Positions 29,693 through 42,400 of a DNA stretch of 64,000 nt are shown here, piece by piece. The stretch spans positions 5,541,001 to 5,605,000 of the forward strand of contig NZ_CP036281.1 of assembly GCF_007750395.1 (NCBI RefSeq). The letters are read 5' to 3'. The stretch comes from Polystyrenella longa. GTDB lineage: Bacteria > Planctomycetota > Planctomycetia > Planctomycetales > Planctomycetaceae. The position numbers and the translations under genes are program-made. How positions within the stretch are numbered: position 1 is the stretch's first letter; every line of letters begins with the position of its first letter. The notes beneath the pieces were generated by a model that worked only from the letters and a program-made list of their open reading frames with translations, was not told the DNA's origin and did not search any database.

Positions 29693-31222
29693 ATGAATAG
29701 CCACCTCAACAGAATAAAACCAAACATCATCACGATAGCACTTAGCATTATGCTCGCGATGGCGAGCGTCTACGCACAGGACGACCCAGCCCGGGAAGAA
29801 GCGAAAACGAAAGCAGCGTCGATCCCGGATAAAGTCCAGACGGTTGCTGGAGAACTGGAATTCTTCGATGGCGTGCCGATCGGCGACACGAACGATCTCG
29901 TCTATGATTACCTGATTCGTTCGCGTGCGCTCGCAGTCTACCTCGATAACGTCGGTGCGGTTTCCATCTACAGCGTACTCGCGGGCATGGCGGAACAAGG
30001 TGCCGATGCACCAAACAAGATTGCCATCTGGGAACAGATGATGGATTCCCGGACGCCAGTTATCACTTCGAATACCTCCACAATGTATGCCTACGCTCCC
30101 ACGGATCTGGCTAAGGATGGCCCGACAGTCATCGAGATCCCACCCGGCATGCTCGGCTTTCTCGACGACGCCTGGCAACGATTTGTCGGCAACATGGGTG
30201 TCACCGGTCCGGACAAGGGCAAGGGAGGTAAATATCTCCTGATTCCTCCTGGCTACGAAGGCGAAATCCCGGATGGGTATTTCATCCTGAAGCCGCCTAC
30301 CAACCGTAACTTCCTTTTCCTTCGCGGGTCCGTCAAGAATGGCCTGGAGGCCGCCGTTGCAAACTTCAAATCTGGATTGAAAGTCTATCCACTGAAGGAT
30401 GCTGAAAACCCAGAGCCGACCGAGCTCATTAACATGTCCGGCAGATCGTTCAGCACGATCTTCCCGAGCAACTTGGACTACTTCAAGGTCTTGAATAACA
30501 TCGTCCAAAACGAACCGATTGAGGCGGTCAGCCCGGAAGTTCGTGGTTACATGGCGGCCATCGGCATCGTGAAAGGAAAGCCCTTCAATCCTGATGAGAA
30601 GATGAAAAAGCTGTTAACCGAAGCCGCGACGCTCGGGAATGCAGCAGGCCGTTCCATCACTTACGATCCACGCATCGATGGTGTGAAGATCTATCCCGAT
30701 TCGAAGAGCCAGTGGGTGACGGCCTATGCAAACCGAAATACGTCCTTCGAAGCAGACGGAACCATGAATCTTGATGCTCGTGTGCTGTTTTACTACAACG
30801 CCGGCGGTGTAACCCCCGCGATGGCGACGACTCATGTCGGAGCTGGCTCCGATTATGCATTGGCCTTCCTGGATCAAAACGATCAACCCTTCGACGGCTC
30901 AAAGACCTATAAGCTGCATTTGCCTCCGAATGTTCCGGTCAACAACTTCTGGGCAGTCACTCTCTATGACACTCAGACTCGCTGCCAACTCCAGACCGGC
31001 CAGCTTTTCCCAACGGTCGGTAGCCTGACAGAAGGGATGAAGAAGAACGAAGACGGCTCCTATGATGTCTACTTCGCGCCGAAAGCCCCCAGTGGGAAAG
31101 AGGGCAATTGGCTGCAGACCATACCGGGAAAAAGCTGGTTTTCTATCTTGAGGATGTATGGGCCTCTGGAACCATGGATCAACAAGACTTGGCGACCCGG
31201 TGAGATTGAATTGGTAGAGTAA
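29693..31222 (+). CDS. DUF1254/DUF1214 secreted protein (4 of 4)
   Basis: The in-frame ATG at 29693 (MNSHLNRIKPN) is chosen over the ORF start at 29468 because the latter overlaps gene 3 and a signal peptide follows the internal start (IIIALSIMLAMASVYAQ-like, ending YAQ-DDP). That gives 509 residues. It is strongly similar to gene 1 throughout (VAGELEFFDGVP, IPPGMLGFLDDAWQRF, NFWAVTLYDTQTR, MYGPLEPWI), so the cluster arose partly by duplication. The downstream neighbour is IS debris. Confidence 0.9.
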   Translation: MNSHLNRIKPNIITIALSIMLAMASVYAQDDPAREEAKTKAASIPDKVQTVAGELEFFDGVPIGDTNDLVYDYLIRSRALAVYLDNVGAVSIYSVLAGMAEQGADAPNKIAIWEQMMDSRTPVITSNTSTMYAYAPTDLAKDGPTVIEIPPGMLGFLDDAWQRFVGNMGVTGPDKGKGGKYLLIPPGYEGEIPDGYFILKPPTNRNFLFLRGSVKNGLEAAVANFKSGLKVYPLKDAENPEPTELINMSGRSFSTIFPSNLDYFKVLNNIVQNEPIEAVSPEVRGYMAAIGIVKGKPFNPDEKMKKLLTEAATLGNAAGRSITYDPRIDGVKIYPDSKSQWVTAYANRNTSFEADGTMNLDARVLFYYNAGGVTPAMATTHVGAGSDYALAFLDQNDQPFDGSKTYKLHLPPNVPVNNFWAVTLYDTQTRCQLQTGQLFPTVGSLTEGMKKNEDGSYDVYFAPKAPSGKEGNWLQTIPGKSWFSILRMYGPLEPWINKTWRPGEIELVE

Positions 31223-31262
31223 AGGCGACTCACTTCTCAAGTGGCAGAGCTGCATGATATCA

Positions 31263-31603
31263 CGGCTGAGGGTGATTTTTTTAAGATACGGGGACTCGAT
31301 AATCAATTGATTGATCCTGGTGAAGAAATTGGATCTGTCGCCGGCAAGATCGAATGCAGAGAACGTCTCGGTGGGCTGCTCAAGTATTACTATCGCGACG
31401 CAGCTTGAATCAGCCTCGAATAGATGTCGGTCCTCGTGTTGTGATTTCCCGCTACCGTTGCGCTCGGAAGGTTATTTTCGCATTGAATCTGACAATCAGC
31501 TTCGAGCAGTGAAACGAATCTCGTCCGAAAACCATCGCTCATCAGCAACATAACTACTTGAAATCACTCGTTTTCAATGTCGGCTGAATATGTTTACGAT
31601 ACG
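31263..31603 (+). mobile_element. Right-end fragment of the 1.5-kb IS behind an IS-end stub
   Basis: From 31293 the last 311 bp of the IS are present, nearly identical to copy E (coding tail to KYYYRDAA, then the non-coding right end and terminal repeat). It is preceded at 31263-31290 by a degraded terminal repeat ending AAGATACGGG. The same junction, a terminal repeat joined to 'G-CTCGATAATCAATTGATTG', occurs at 54119-54150. Confidence 0.82.
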
Positions 31604-31637
31604 GGGTCGAAAGTCGTCTATTCCGGATACTTTCGGA

Positions 31638-31859
31638 ATGAACGCCAGCCCCGACATCCTGAACCGCTTCGGCAACCGGGTGAGAAAACTGAGAAAAGCT
31701 CAGGGATACTCACAGGAAAGCTTTGCTGCGGAATGCGGTCTCGACCGGACGTATATGGGAGGTATTGAGCGGGGAGAACGGAACCTCGCTCTGCGGAATC
31801 TGGAACGGATCGCCCAGGCACTTAAAATCAGCCTGTCTGAACTTCTGAAAGGGCTCTGA
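31638..31859 (+). CDS. Small XRE-family transcriptional regulator
   Basis: The start [12 protein letters not shown] at 31638 is preferred because the longer ORF reads into the IS terminal repeat. The product is 73 residues, almost entirely an HTH_3 domain: [40 protein letters not shown], then [19 protein letters not shown]. Size and form match Cro/CI-type and restriction-modification controller proteins, but no restriction genes are adjacent. Being 35 bp from an IS end, it may have lost its original promoter. Confidence 0.82.
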   Translation: MNASPDILNRFGNRVRKLRKAQGYSQESFAAECGLDRTYMGGIERGERNLALRNLERIAQALKISLSELLKGL

Positions 31860-32004
31860 CTGGCGATCTTTATGGGTGCCCCGTTTTTTCTTCTGGGATT
31901 CTCCCACCCCTGTCACACCGACTCTGTTTTATCTGATCCGGCAGCGGACGAATTCGCTCCGTTGGATTAACTTCGAAACATCTTTTGAGTCGAGTGTAAT
32001 TGAA

Positions 32005-33099
32005 ATGCAACAAGACATCCGCAAGGTCTACTTGGAAAAACGTCCGAGTAAATCCCCCAACTGGTACATTCGCTTCTGGATCCGTTGTAATGGCGGAAAT
32101 GGCTGGAAAGAGATTCGGGAATCAACCCGAACGAGCGTAAAGAAAAAGGCGGAGCAGATTCGACGGAACAAAGAACAGGAGCTTGCGGCGTCCACTTTGA
32201 CGGATGGAATGATTTCCTGGGACGATTTCATCCAACAGTTCCTAAGCAGCCAGCGGAGTCGCAAACCGAAAACGACGGTGGATTGTTACGCGTTCAGCCT
32301 GAAGACGTTTACAGGACTGATGAACCCCGCGCTATTATCAGGCATTACCCGGGCGGTTTTGGATCGCTTTGTGACGATGCGTATTGAGAAGGTTGCCAAG
32401 GCTACGGTCAATAAAGACCTGCGGCATCTCAAAGTCGCTCTCAAATGGGCCGAACAACAGGAGCACATTTCTAAGGCTCCCAGCTTCTCGGGAATCTTCA
32501 TCAAAGAAGATCGAAAGCAGCCGACATTCATCCCTGAATCTGACTTCATCATGATAATTCAGGTATTGGAGAATCCGGAACTGAAACTACAGGTTACGAC
32601 TCCCGAATGGTGGCGGGCCTGGCTGTACGTGGCCTACTACGGAGGGCTTCGACGGGGGGAGCTTTTTGGCTTGGTTTGGGAGGATATCGATTTCGACTTC
32701 CTCGAAATCCGTGTTAAAGCACCGACCTCCAAGAGTCGGAAGGAGCGAGTTATTCCCATTCAGCCGGGGATTGCGGATATCTTGAACGGATGGAAGACTA
32801 TCGCAGATCCTCCACGTTCTAAGACCCCCGTTTTTCCATGGGACTACGATAATTACCGCAATCTTTACCACGACTGGCACCATCTGATGGACGTGGCAGA
32901 GTTCGAGAAGGAAGACCGATACACACTTAAAGATTTCAGGTCCTCCTGTGCGTCCGCTTTGATTGCTGCCCAGACTCCTACGGCAGTCGTTCAGAGAATC
33001 CTTGGGCACGAGTCGATGTCAACGACGGCGAATTACTATATCAACGCGCAGCCAGCACTGCGGCAAGCTGTTCAGAATCGACCGATACGGATTGAGTAA
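32005..33099 (+). CDS. Tyrosine recombinase/integrase
   Basis: I chose MQQDIRKVYLEK at 32005 as start (364 residues) because the 43 preceding codons lack integrase features. There is an N-terminal SAM-like core-binding domain (SWDDFIQQFLSSQRSRKPKTT) and a catalytic domain with Arg in GLRRGEL, Arg in LKDFRSSCAS, His in ILGHESMSTT and the nucleophile Tyr in TANYYIN. The usual first His of the box II HxxR is Lys here (LKDFR). Proteins of this type integrate genomic islands. Intact tRNA genes are not adjacent, and the nearest tRNA scars are 13-22 kb away. Confidence 0.88.
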   Translation: MQQDIRKVYLEKRPSKSPNWYIRFWIRCNGGNGWKEIRESTRTSVKKKAEQIRRNKEQELAASTLTDGMISWDDFIQQFLSSQRSRKPKTTVDCYAFSLKTFTGLMNPALLSGITRAVLDRFVTMRIEKVAKATVNKDLRHLKVALKWAEQQEHISKAPSFSGIFIKEDRKQPTFIPESDFIMIIQVLENPELKLQVTTPEWWRAWLYVAYYGGLRRGELFGLVWEDIDFDFLEIRVKAPTSKSRKERVIPIQPGIADILNGWKTIADPPRSKTPVFPWDYDNYRNLYHDWHHLMDVAEFEKEDRYTLKDFRSSCASALIAAQTPTAVVQRILGHESMSTTANYYINAQPALRQAVQNRPIRIE

Positions 33100-33417
33100 A
33101 TTTCTGAATATTCACAATAGGGATCTTCAAAAAGCGAAATTATTTCTTTGACAGAATATGAAGCTTAGCGAATTCTTCAAAATAAATTGAAGCGAATGTC
33201 GGTGCGATAAGAACTCAAGGGAAATTAAAGATTTCTGCGAGAACGCTTCTATTGCGTATCGGATAAAAATCGGGAATTACTGAATTACATATTGACAGGT
33301 TGGTAATATTTATACAGTCTATGTGCTCCTTTCTCTACGTCCCGTCTGATAGTGAAAATGGACTTTCAATCTAGATAGTCTGCCATTCACTGATTCCTCT
33401 GAAATAGGCCGACTCTG
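33100..33417. other. AT-rich upstream region of the giant surface protein gene
   Basis: 318 bp without a gene. TTGACA at 33292-33297 is followed by an AT-rich stretch with TATACAGTCTATG, a possible promoter with poor spacing. No strong ribosome-binding sequence precedes the ATG at 33418. No terminator for the integrase was recognised. Confidence 0.35.
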
Positions 33418-36400
33418 ATGATCTTGACGGATTGGTTGTCTAAGCTGCGCACAGCGAAACGCTCTTCGAACCCGTTTCAATTTCGACCCGGAAAACGTAA
33501 GCACATCCAGCGTGCTGAACAGCGAATAGGTCAGTTCGATGCGCTTGAGCAACGGGTGCTCCTCTCAAACATTACGTTTAATATCAGTAGCGACTCCAGT
33601 ACCGTAACCGAAGAGGATACCGATGGTGACAACAACCGAGTTGCCTATACGATAGGGTATTCCGGATCGCTTGCTCAAGGAGATACCGCGAGTGTTGACG
33701 TGGGGCACCTTCCGGGAACGACCAGTGCCGGAGATTACGCAATCACGGATCCGGTCTTAACTGCCCTCGACTCCTTGGCAGACGGAACCAATGGGATAGA
33801 CTATGTCGGAAATAGCCTTGTTTTTACGGGTGGTTCGCAAGTCTCAACCACCGATTCTCAGTACGCCGGAGATTTTTCGATTGGTGCGGCGGGAGACGCC
33901 TCCTGGTCAAATCCGTCCAATGCACTGACAAATTCATTGTCAACGCACGCTTTCGCGGAAGTGGATCGGGATACCAGCGATCAGCTGATTTTAAGGGATT
34001 TCAATTTCAGTGTTGATCCGAACGCGGTGATCGAAGGGATCGAAGTCACGCTTAAGACCAATGGTTCGGATAATGGAAACTCGATACCGGTCAAAATCAC
34101 TAAAAATGCTTCGACTTCTGCGGGAATCGCCGCGTCAACCAGCGGCTCGTGGGAGTCGGGGACTTTAGTCGCGGGAAGTTCCACAGACCTTTGGGGAACG
34201 ACCTGGACGGCAGCCGATATTAATTCGTCCAACTTTGGGGTCATTGCACAGGTAGATGGCAGTTCTAATGGTGATATATTCAACCTGTACACGGTGAATA
34301 TTAAGGTGACCTATACTGAACCGTCGCTTCCAACGAGCATTACTTTTTACGTTGATATAGCCAATGATGGTGATACCGAAGGGAATGAAAACTACAGTGT
34401 TGAGCTGAGCTCTCCCTCGGTTCCCTCCGGATATACAGCCTCTCTGGGGGCAAGTATTGCGGCAACGACCATTGTCGATGACGATGATGACCTGATCTTT
34501 TCTATTAGCAGCTCGGCGACCTCGGTGACTGAAATCACGAGTGATGGTGACAACAATCAAGTCACGTTTACGGTGGATTACACGAATGTTTTGCCTCCGA
34601 ACGAAACTGCCAGTATCAATATTGCACATGCACTGGGCAATACTGCTCCCGTAGATTACGTGGAAGACCTTGCCACGGCCATCAATGATGCTTTGGTTTC
34701 CACAACAGGGATTGTTTACAGCAATGGAACGCTTACCTTTACCGGAGGGTCCGGAAATGACACCAGCCTCGACTTCGTGTTGGAGCTGGTTTCGGATCAG
34801 TCCGAGGAAGGACCGGAAAACTTCAGTCTGTCAATCAATACCCCTGCCACCTCGTCCGACGTTGGCAAGCGTCTCGGAAATGAATCTGTTCAGGTTAATA
34901 TCGTTGATGATTTCATTCCCAACAGTGCTCCGGCAATAACGAATAAAACCCTGACAGTGGTGGAGGGGACGACTGGATATGCTGTCGGAATCCAGGCTCC
35001 GACTGACACTGATGGGGACACGTTAACGACCACGGTGACGACATTGCCCAGCCTGGGCGTGATTAAACTGGCATCTGGATCCGTAGTTTCCGTAGGTCAG
35101 ACGCTAAACAACACCGACCTGACAGGCTTGATCTACGATGCTCCCGTGGCGTATTCAACCGGTCAGGCTGTGGGAGACTTCATCTACAGCGTGTCGGATG
35201 GCGAAGATTCAACAACAGGCACTGTTGATATTGTCATTACTGAAAACAGCAATCCGGCGTTGCCCAGTTTTAATTATCTGGCGTTGTTGAACGACACGGG
35301 TGTCTCGGACATCGACAAAATTACCACTGATCCAACCATTACTGGAGATGTGGATACTCCGGGAAGTACACGTGATACGGCGATTCAGGTTGACTGGAAC
35401 GGCGACGGGATTGTTGATGATTACAAGCCCACAAGTCAAAATGGTGAGTTCCAGTATTTGGCTCCGAATCTGGCTCCCGGTTCAATCACCCTTCATGTCC
35501 GTGTCATTGATGAAGAGGATAGCCTGATTGGAGACTGGATTCAGTTCAGTTTTACATTGGAAGAGATCGATAACGGAATTAACGATCCGCCAACCGCTGT
35601 GGATGATAGTGCGACTCTGTTTTCCACCGCAGCCGGGACATTTAACCTGCTCAGTAACGATACCGATCCAGAGAACGATGCCCTGAGTGTTGTTGCTCTC
35701 GATACGTCTCGACTTGCCTGGGGAACGTTGCAAAATAATAACGACGGGACGGTGACCTACACGGCAAGCGATCCCAACTTGCAGGCGATTGTAACTGAAG
35801 GGTTTTCCTACACCATCGACGATGGGAACGGAGGCCAGAGCACAGCTAACGTTACCCTGAAAGTCCTCCCAGCAGGGCTGACCGAAGCGGATCCGAAAAT
35901 TACCACTATCTCCCTGGTCGAAGATACTGGATTATCAGGTACAGACCGAATTACACAAAACCCGGATGTTCAGGGGGTCTTCTCTGGTTCAGATTACCGG
36001 GATACGGGCATCGAAATTGATCTCAATGGAGATGGAACGGTTGATCAGACCACCTATCCGGAAAGCTCGGGGGCATTTTTGTTTACTCCTGCAGGAATTA
36101 ATCCAGGTCTGCAACAAATCTTTCTCCGTGCTCATGATGAAGAAGACTCAATCCTGGGAGCCTGGTATGGTTTTGCCTTCGAGTATCAGAATCCGAATGC
36201 AGTCAATGATCCTCCGACAGCAGTGGCCGATGATCTCGAAGTGCACGAGGGAACCCCGGCTACGATTAACCTGCTGGCCAATGATAGTGATCCCAACCTG
36301 GACCCGCTCAGCCTGATTGATCTTAACTATTCAGGACAGTTCGGTACGGTTCAAAATAATGGGGATGGGACGGTTACCTTCACTCCGAATGATGACGCTA

Positions 36401-39400
36401 TTGATTTTGCGATCGTCAAGGACTCCTTCTCGTATGTCATTGATGATGGGCACGGTCATACCAGTGTCGGAATGGTGAACCTGACCATTATTCCCTCAGG
36501 GACGTCTTTAAATGGGCCGCAGCTGATCAGTTTGAACTTGGTGAACGATACGGGCGATTCGGACTCAGACTACATCACTCATGACCCGACTTTTTCCGGA
36601 GAAGCAATTGATGCCGATTGGCGGGACTCGGAGTTTCGTATCGACACAAATGGAGATCAGATTAGTGATGTGTCGTTCTACATGGACAATAGTAGCCGCA
36701 CATTCACCTATACGCCGACCGCTTTGAATTCGGGACCGGTTGTTTTTTACGTTCAGGTTTACGATGAAGAAGCGGAAGCCGCCTCTCCCTGGTACGCCCT
36801 GTACTTTACCTATCAAGGTACTGGAAACGATCTCCCTGATGCCGTCGACGACTACGGTGCGGTCTACGAAGGGGATACGCTGACGCTCAATTTGCTCAGC
36901 AACGACACGGATCCAGATTACGACGCCTTGTCGATCTCTTATTATCAGGCAACTGGAAGTTATGGTTCGCTGGCTCAGAATTCAGATGGTAGCTTCACTT
37001 ACACTCCCAACGCCACAGCGGTAACGGATCAGGTCGTCACCGAAACACTGACTTATACGGTCATTGATGCTGCCGGAAATAGCGATACCGCAACCATCTG
37101 GATCACGGTGACACCTGGCCAAACAGTCTCTCGAAATGACAACTATTACATCTCGCCGGACGAACTTTTCTATACCGATTCTCAAACGGGTGTCTTGTCG
37201 AACGATGTAGCGGGCTCCACGCTAACAGTTACACTCGTCACTGATGTCAATCATGGTGCGCTGACCCTTAATGCAAATGGGGCATTCTCCTACCAGCCAG
37301 ATGCTGGTTTCGTGGGCACGGATACATTTACCTATGAAGCAACAAATGAGTTGAATGAAGTCGATACTGCTACCGTTACTTTTTTTGTGATCGAAGCCAC
37401 TCCAGCAGATGATTATTACACAGTTGCGCATTATCGACGACTGCGTACAGGCAGCTTTGTTGCTGACGTTGAGGCTGAACGCTTCCTTGTGAGTGCACTG
37501 GATAATGATTATTTTCCTACCAACAGTGTGCTAAATGCAAAACTGGTTGATGCCCCTGCACACGGTACCGTTTTGTTTGACTTGGACGGATCATTTCTGT
37601 ATCGGCCTTCCAATGGGTTCGTAGGAATCGACACTTTCACTTATAAGCTTGTCATCGGTGAATATGAGTCTGCACCAGCAACCATTTCAATCGAAGTCAC
37701 AAATGACTCGCCTGTAGGTAATCCGGACTCATACACTATCTTGCACGATACTCAGTTGGCGGCATTGAATTTCAAAGAAGGCGATGGGGATCAAGGCACT
37801 ATTGAGGTTCCTCATGGAGTGTTGGAAAATGATACAGATGGAGATGGTGATCTTCTTCGGGCAGCATTGATTTCAGGGCCAGCCAACGGGACCTTGAACT
37901 TCAGTGAAACAGGGTTATTTCTCTATAAACCAAACCTAGATTTCTTGGGCACAGATTCTTTCAGTTACTCGATCACTGACGGGGTTATTACATCAGACTC
38001 GATCCTTGTAACCATCGATGTCACTGCACCAGAGATGATCGCTTACGATGACACATTCAATCTCGCTCATGGAAATATCTATTTTGGGGAGCTTGTAGCT
38101 GACCCCAACAATCCAGGACAGGAAATCCTGAATAGTCCTAACGTGTTAGATAATGACACTTATACGGACGGTCCACTTATTGACGCTGTGGTTGTTGATC
38201 AACCCCTTCATGGAACAGTCTCACTGTCTGTTTCAGGTGATTTCATTTACATCCCAGAAGAGGGGTTCACTGGACAGGACTCGTTTGGGTATCAACTAAC
38301 AGATGGCTTGGTAAGTGGTAATACTGCAACAGTGGTTCTGATTGTCACTAACGAGCCTATTGTAGCTGTGAATGATACATACAATATTTCTCACGTTAAT
38401 CAATTGTACGCTGGCTTCAGTTCCTATGAATCTCCCGATAGCTTTCTTTACAACACGCTCACAAATGGTACGGAAGAAGAGCAGCAAGTACTGGACTCGT
38501 TAGACGCAATGAGCCAAGAGGGTTTGGTGACTATCTATAGTAATGACATTCTGGTGAATGAAATCAATAATGATGGGGATTTGTTGAATGCGGTCTTGGT
38601 AACTTCTCCTCAACACGGAGAATTTATATTTTCGAAAGACGGGAACTTTATCTACATTCCCGAAGAGGGATTCATTGGGACAGATGTATTCACTTATCAA
38701 GTGAGCGATGGAGTATCCCTGAGCAATATTGCAACTGTTGTGATCAATGTTAACAACAGTGCCCCTCAAGGAGCAGATGATGTCTATTATACACCTCACA
38801 ATGTCTGGCTTAGTGGGGGTGATACGAGGATCATTGACCCTGCAAGTGATGGGGCGACACAACCTGTTATCGAAGTGGATCCTGTCTTAGCGAATGATGT
38901 AGATCTTGATGGGGATGAATTGATAGCGACATTAATCACTGGGCCAGTGAATGGTGTTCTCTATTTTCATGATGATGGAACTTTTACCTACTCGCCCAAC
39001 TTCAATTTTGTGGGAACGGATACTTTTAGTTACAGTTTGTCTGATGAATATACGACAGGGGTGCCCGTCGATGTCACAATCCATGTGACCAATGCTACCC
39101 CGGTTGGCGCCGTGGATTCCTATGAGATTGCTAGTGGGACATATTTAGTAGCCAATCCAGACATTTCTGCAGGTACAGCGACCGTCTTAGAGAATGACGT
39201 TGATGCCGACAACGATATCATGACCTCGATCATGGTGACGAGCACCACTCATGGGAGTCTCGTGTTTGAATCTAATGGGTCGTTTGTGTACACACCGAAT
39301 GAAGGTTTCATTGGGACTGACAGTTTCTCATACAAAATAAGCGATGGCTTCACTAACAGTGCTCCAATTATTGTCACAATTTCTGTGGTCAATGGGGCTC

Positions 39401-42400
39401 CGCAAACTCAGCCAGATGTCTACGAAGTGTCGATGGATGAAATGCTGACCATCAATTCGCAGGACGCATTGGGCCAGCAAAACTTGTTGGAGAATGACTA
39501 TGACGCCGATGGAGATAGCCTGACTGTTGAATTAGTCACTGATGTTTCGCATGGGCAGCTTCTCCTGAATACAGACGGTACTTTTGAGTACACACCCAGT
39601 ACAGGATTCTACGGAACAGACTCCTTTGTCTACAAAGTATTTGACGGACAAAAATACAGTCTGGATACCTCAGTACAGATCGAGGTAATCGAGACCAGCT
39701 TTAATGCTGTCTACGACCAATATGAAATTGCTATCGACGAGGTACTCAATGCTAACGGTACGATAGCCTCCACAGTTATGGATAATGATGACAATGCCGG
39801 AGTTGTCGGTGTTCAAGCAGTCCTGGTTAGTTCTACCAGTAACGGGGTACTGACCTTAAATAATGATGGGTCGTTCGTTTACACACCTGACACTGGTTTT
39901 ACTGGAGTAGATACCTTCTCCTACAGGCTAACTGATTCGGTCGAGACAAGTAATACAGCAAACGTGACAATCGTCGTTGGCGACCTCGCAACGGTCGCAG
40001 CGAATATGAGTGGTTCAGGTTCAGGTTCAGGTTCAGGTTCAGGTTCAGGTTCAGGTTCAGGTTCAGGTTCAGGTTCAGGGTCAGGGTCAGGGTCAGGGTC
40101 AGGTGGAAGCACAGTGTCTGCTCCGATGACCCAGACAGAACTGGCAAATCAAATCACTTCATTGAATCAAAGTATTGCTCGACTGATTGTTGAGGATGTT
40201 GCTGTACGCGGGCATGCTGATAACCAAACGCTTTATGTTGCTTTTCAGAATATAAGTGAAACCTATTCTCAGCAGATTAGTGAGGCTCAGTTTGGCTATA
40301 TCACAGCTTCCATTGAAAATCGTGCCAGCTTCTCGCAAGCGTTTGATGCCGCTTATGGGGACCATGCTTCTGAGTACGATCAGATAAATAGTGCTTTTCT
40401 AACGGGTAAAACAGAGGCCATGTCTCTCTACAAAACTAATCTGGGTGAGAACCTGGATCAGTACGACACAGATTTCGTTGAAGCCCTCTCTAGTTTCAAT
40501 ACCGATAAAAGTACCGCTCTCAGAACGTTTGATACCACCCAGGAAAATTTAGATTCCATCTACAATGAACAGTATTTAGAAGCGGTCTTTAATTATTCTA
40601 ACGAGCTTCACGCGATTCTTCAGACGTACTCTTCCATCCGTAGTTCTGCGGAAGATAGCTATGACGATGCCTGGGATGGCAATCTGATCGCATACAACAA
40701 CACCACCCAAGCGGCATTTTCTCAACTCCGATCTCAATTGGCAATCATCGGTGATACTCACTACAACCCCAATATATATTACAGTTCAAGCGGATTTGTG
40801 ACTTCTAAAGCCCAATACGATCAAACGTTAGAAGATGCAATCCAAGATGCCATTGAAACATTCACTCAAACAGTGGAAGCCGCCCTTGACACTTATGAAG
40901 CCAGCAAAGATGCAGCGGAACTGGGGTATTATGAAGACCTCGCGGCAGCTGCTCTCATTGAAGGCGATGCAATAACAGCGGCTGAAGACGCATACGATTC
41001 TGCGAAAGATGCAGCAAAAGAAACTGAAGATGAGTCCATTCTTGCAGCCGGCCATACCCTCAGCCAGGGCGTAGGTTTACTTGAAGCTACTCAAGAGAAT
41101 GCTGAAAGCCTGGCAAAAGAGAATTACTCTGCTGCTTTTAGCTTGGCTATTTCTACTTTTTACAGTTCTGCAGAAGCTGTTTACAGCGAGTATCAAGATG
41201 AAGAGGTGATTGCATTTGGGAATCACTTGACTGCGTATCAGTCCGCCCAAACACAACACTCCGCAAATATCGATAGTCTGAAAGAAGAGGCAATAACACT
41301 TGCCCAAGAGGCTGCTGACAGTTTCGGGGCAACTGTCGAAGGCCAGAACAATCTAATTCTCGATCTGCCGTCAGACCTTGACGCTCGGCTGGACGCGACT
41401 GTTTATCTCGCTAACCAAGAGTTCGAAAACGCAGTTGCAGCGGTTGACGATGAATACAAGTATACACTGATGCTCTATGTGGCAGGCATGGAATCAAACG
41501 AAGTAATGGCTGACGTCCGTTATCGTCGGGAATTAAAATATCATCAAGAAGACATTCCTTATACAGATGTGGTCGCAGACAAAACTCTGGAACTCGCTGA
41601 AGAGGACCTGGAGGCAGATATCAATCGAGCAATTGCGATTCTTGATGCTGCGCTGGATGAGTTTAATGACCTGACAGATGAGGCTGTCGAAAAGCATAAA
41701 GCAGTCGCGACTGCAGTCCGGAACTATGCGGCACAGATCATTCCTATTGATGCCGCTATGGGGCGAGAACTCGTTCCAGCTTATGTGGAATACCAGTTCC
41801 AGATGGCACACGTGTTTCTCGATTTCGCCCATGCGTATACCGACGCCATGTCTGAGTTAAGTACTCAACAATTACAAATAGACGATAATTTCGAGACAGG
41901 AAATGTTCTCCTGGAAAAAGAGTATGATGACGCCGTGATATTAGCCAATGCGAACTATGCTCGTGAAATGAATGAGGCACTTCGCATTAAGGAACACGCG
42001 GTACAGGCTGCCGAATACAACTATGTCGTATCGATGATCGACGCCGGTGAAGACTATGGAAACGAACTTGCTCTGGCACTTAGGGCATACGAGAACAGTT
42101 ACATCAATGCCTCAGATGCGGCGGTCCAGGCACAAGTCTCTGCTGCGCGTACCTGGGTTTCACAGATTGAAATCGCCCAACTCCAGGCCGTCAACACTGC
42201 CAATAGTGGCAATGCCGTTTACGGAGGACCCAATAATGTTCTCGAAGACTTGACTGATGTCGAAAAGAATATTTATTACGAATATCAGCTCTATTACGGA
42301 AAACTGGCTCGGGCCATGTTAACTCGAATCAGTTCCAATGCCTCAGCTGAGGCTGCTTACGCCCAAACGGAATCCGTTGCCTGGAAAGATCGGCTTCTTC

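Noticed and set aside
32005-33099. The tyrosine recombinase as the enzyme that made the tRNA-Ser scars
   Set aside because: Possible, but it is 13-22 kb from both scars and lies inside the segment that faces the chromosomal sides; the sequence gives no direct link.
40009-40104. CRISPR-like repeat
   Set aside because: It is a hexanucleotide microsatellite inside a single open frame encoding Gly-Ser.
39899-40147. Minus-strand ORFs with Pro-Glu or Asn-Leu repeats
   Set aside because: They are shadows of the Gly-Ser repeat in the giant gene.
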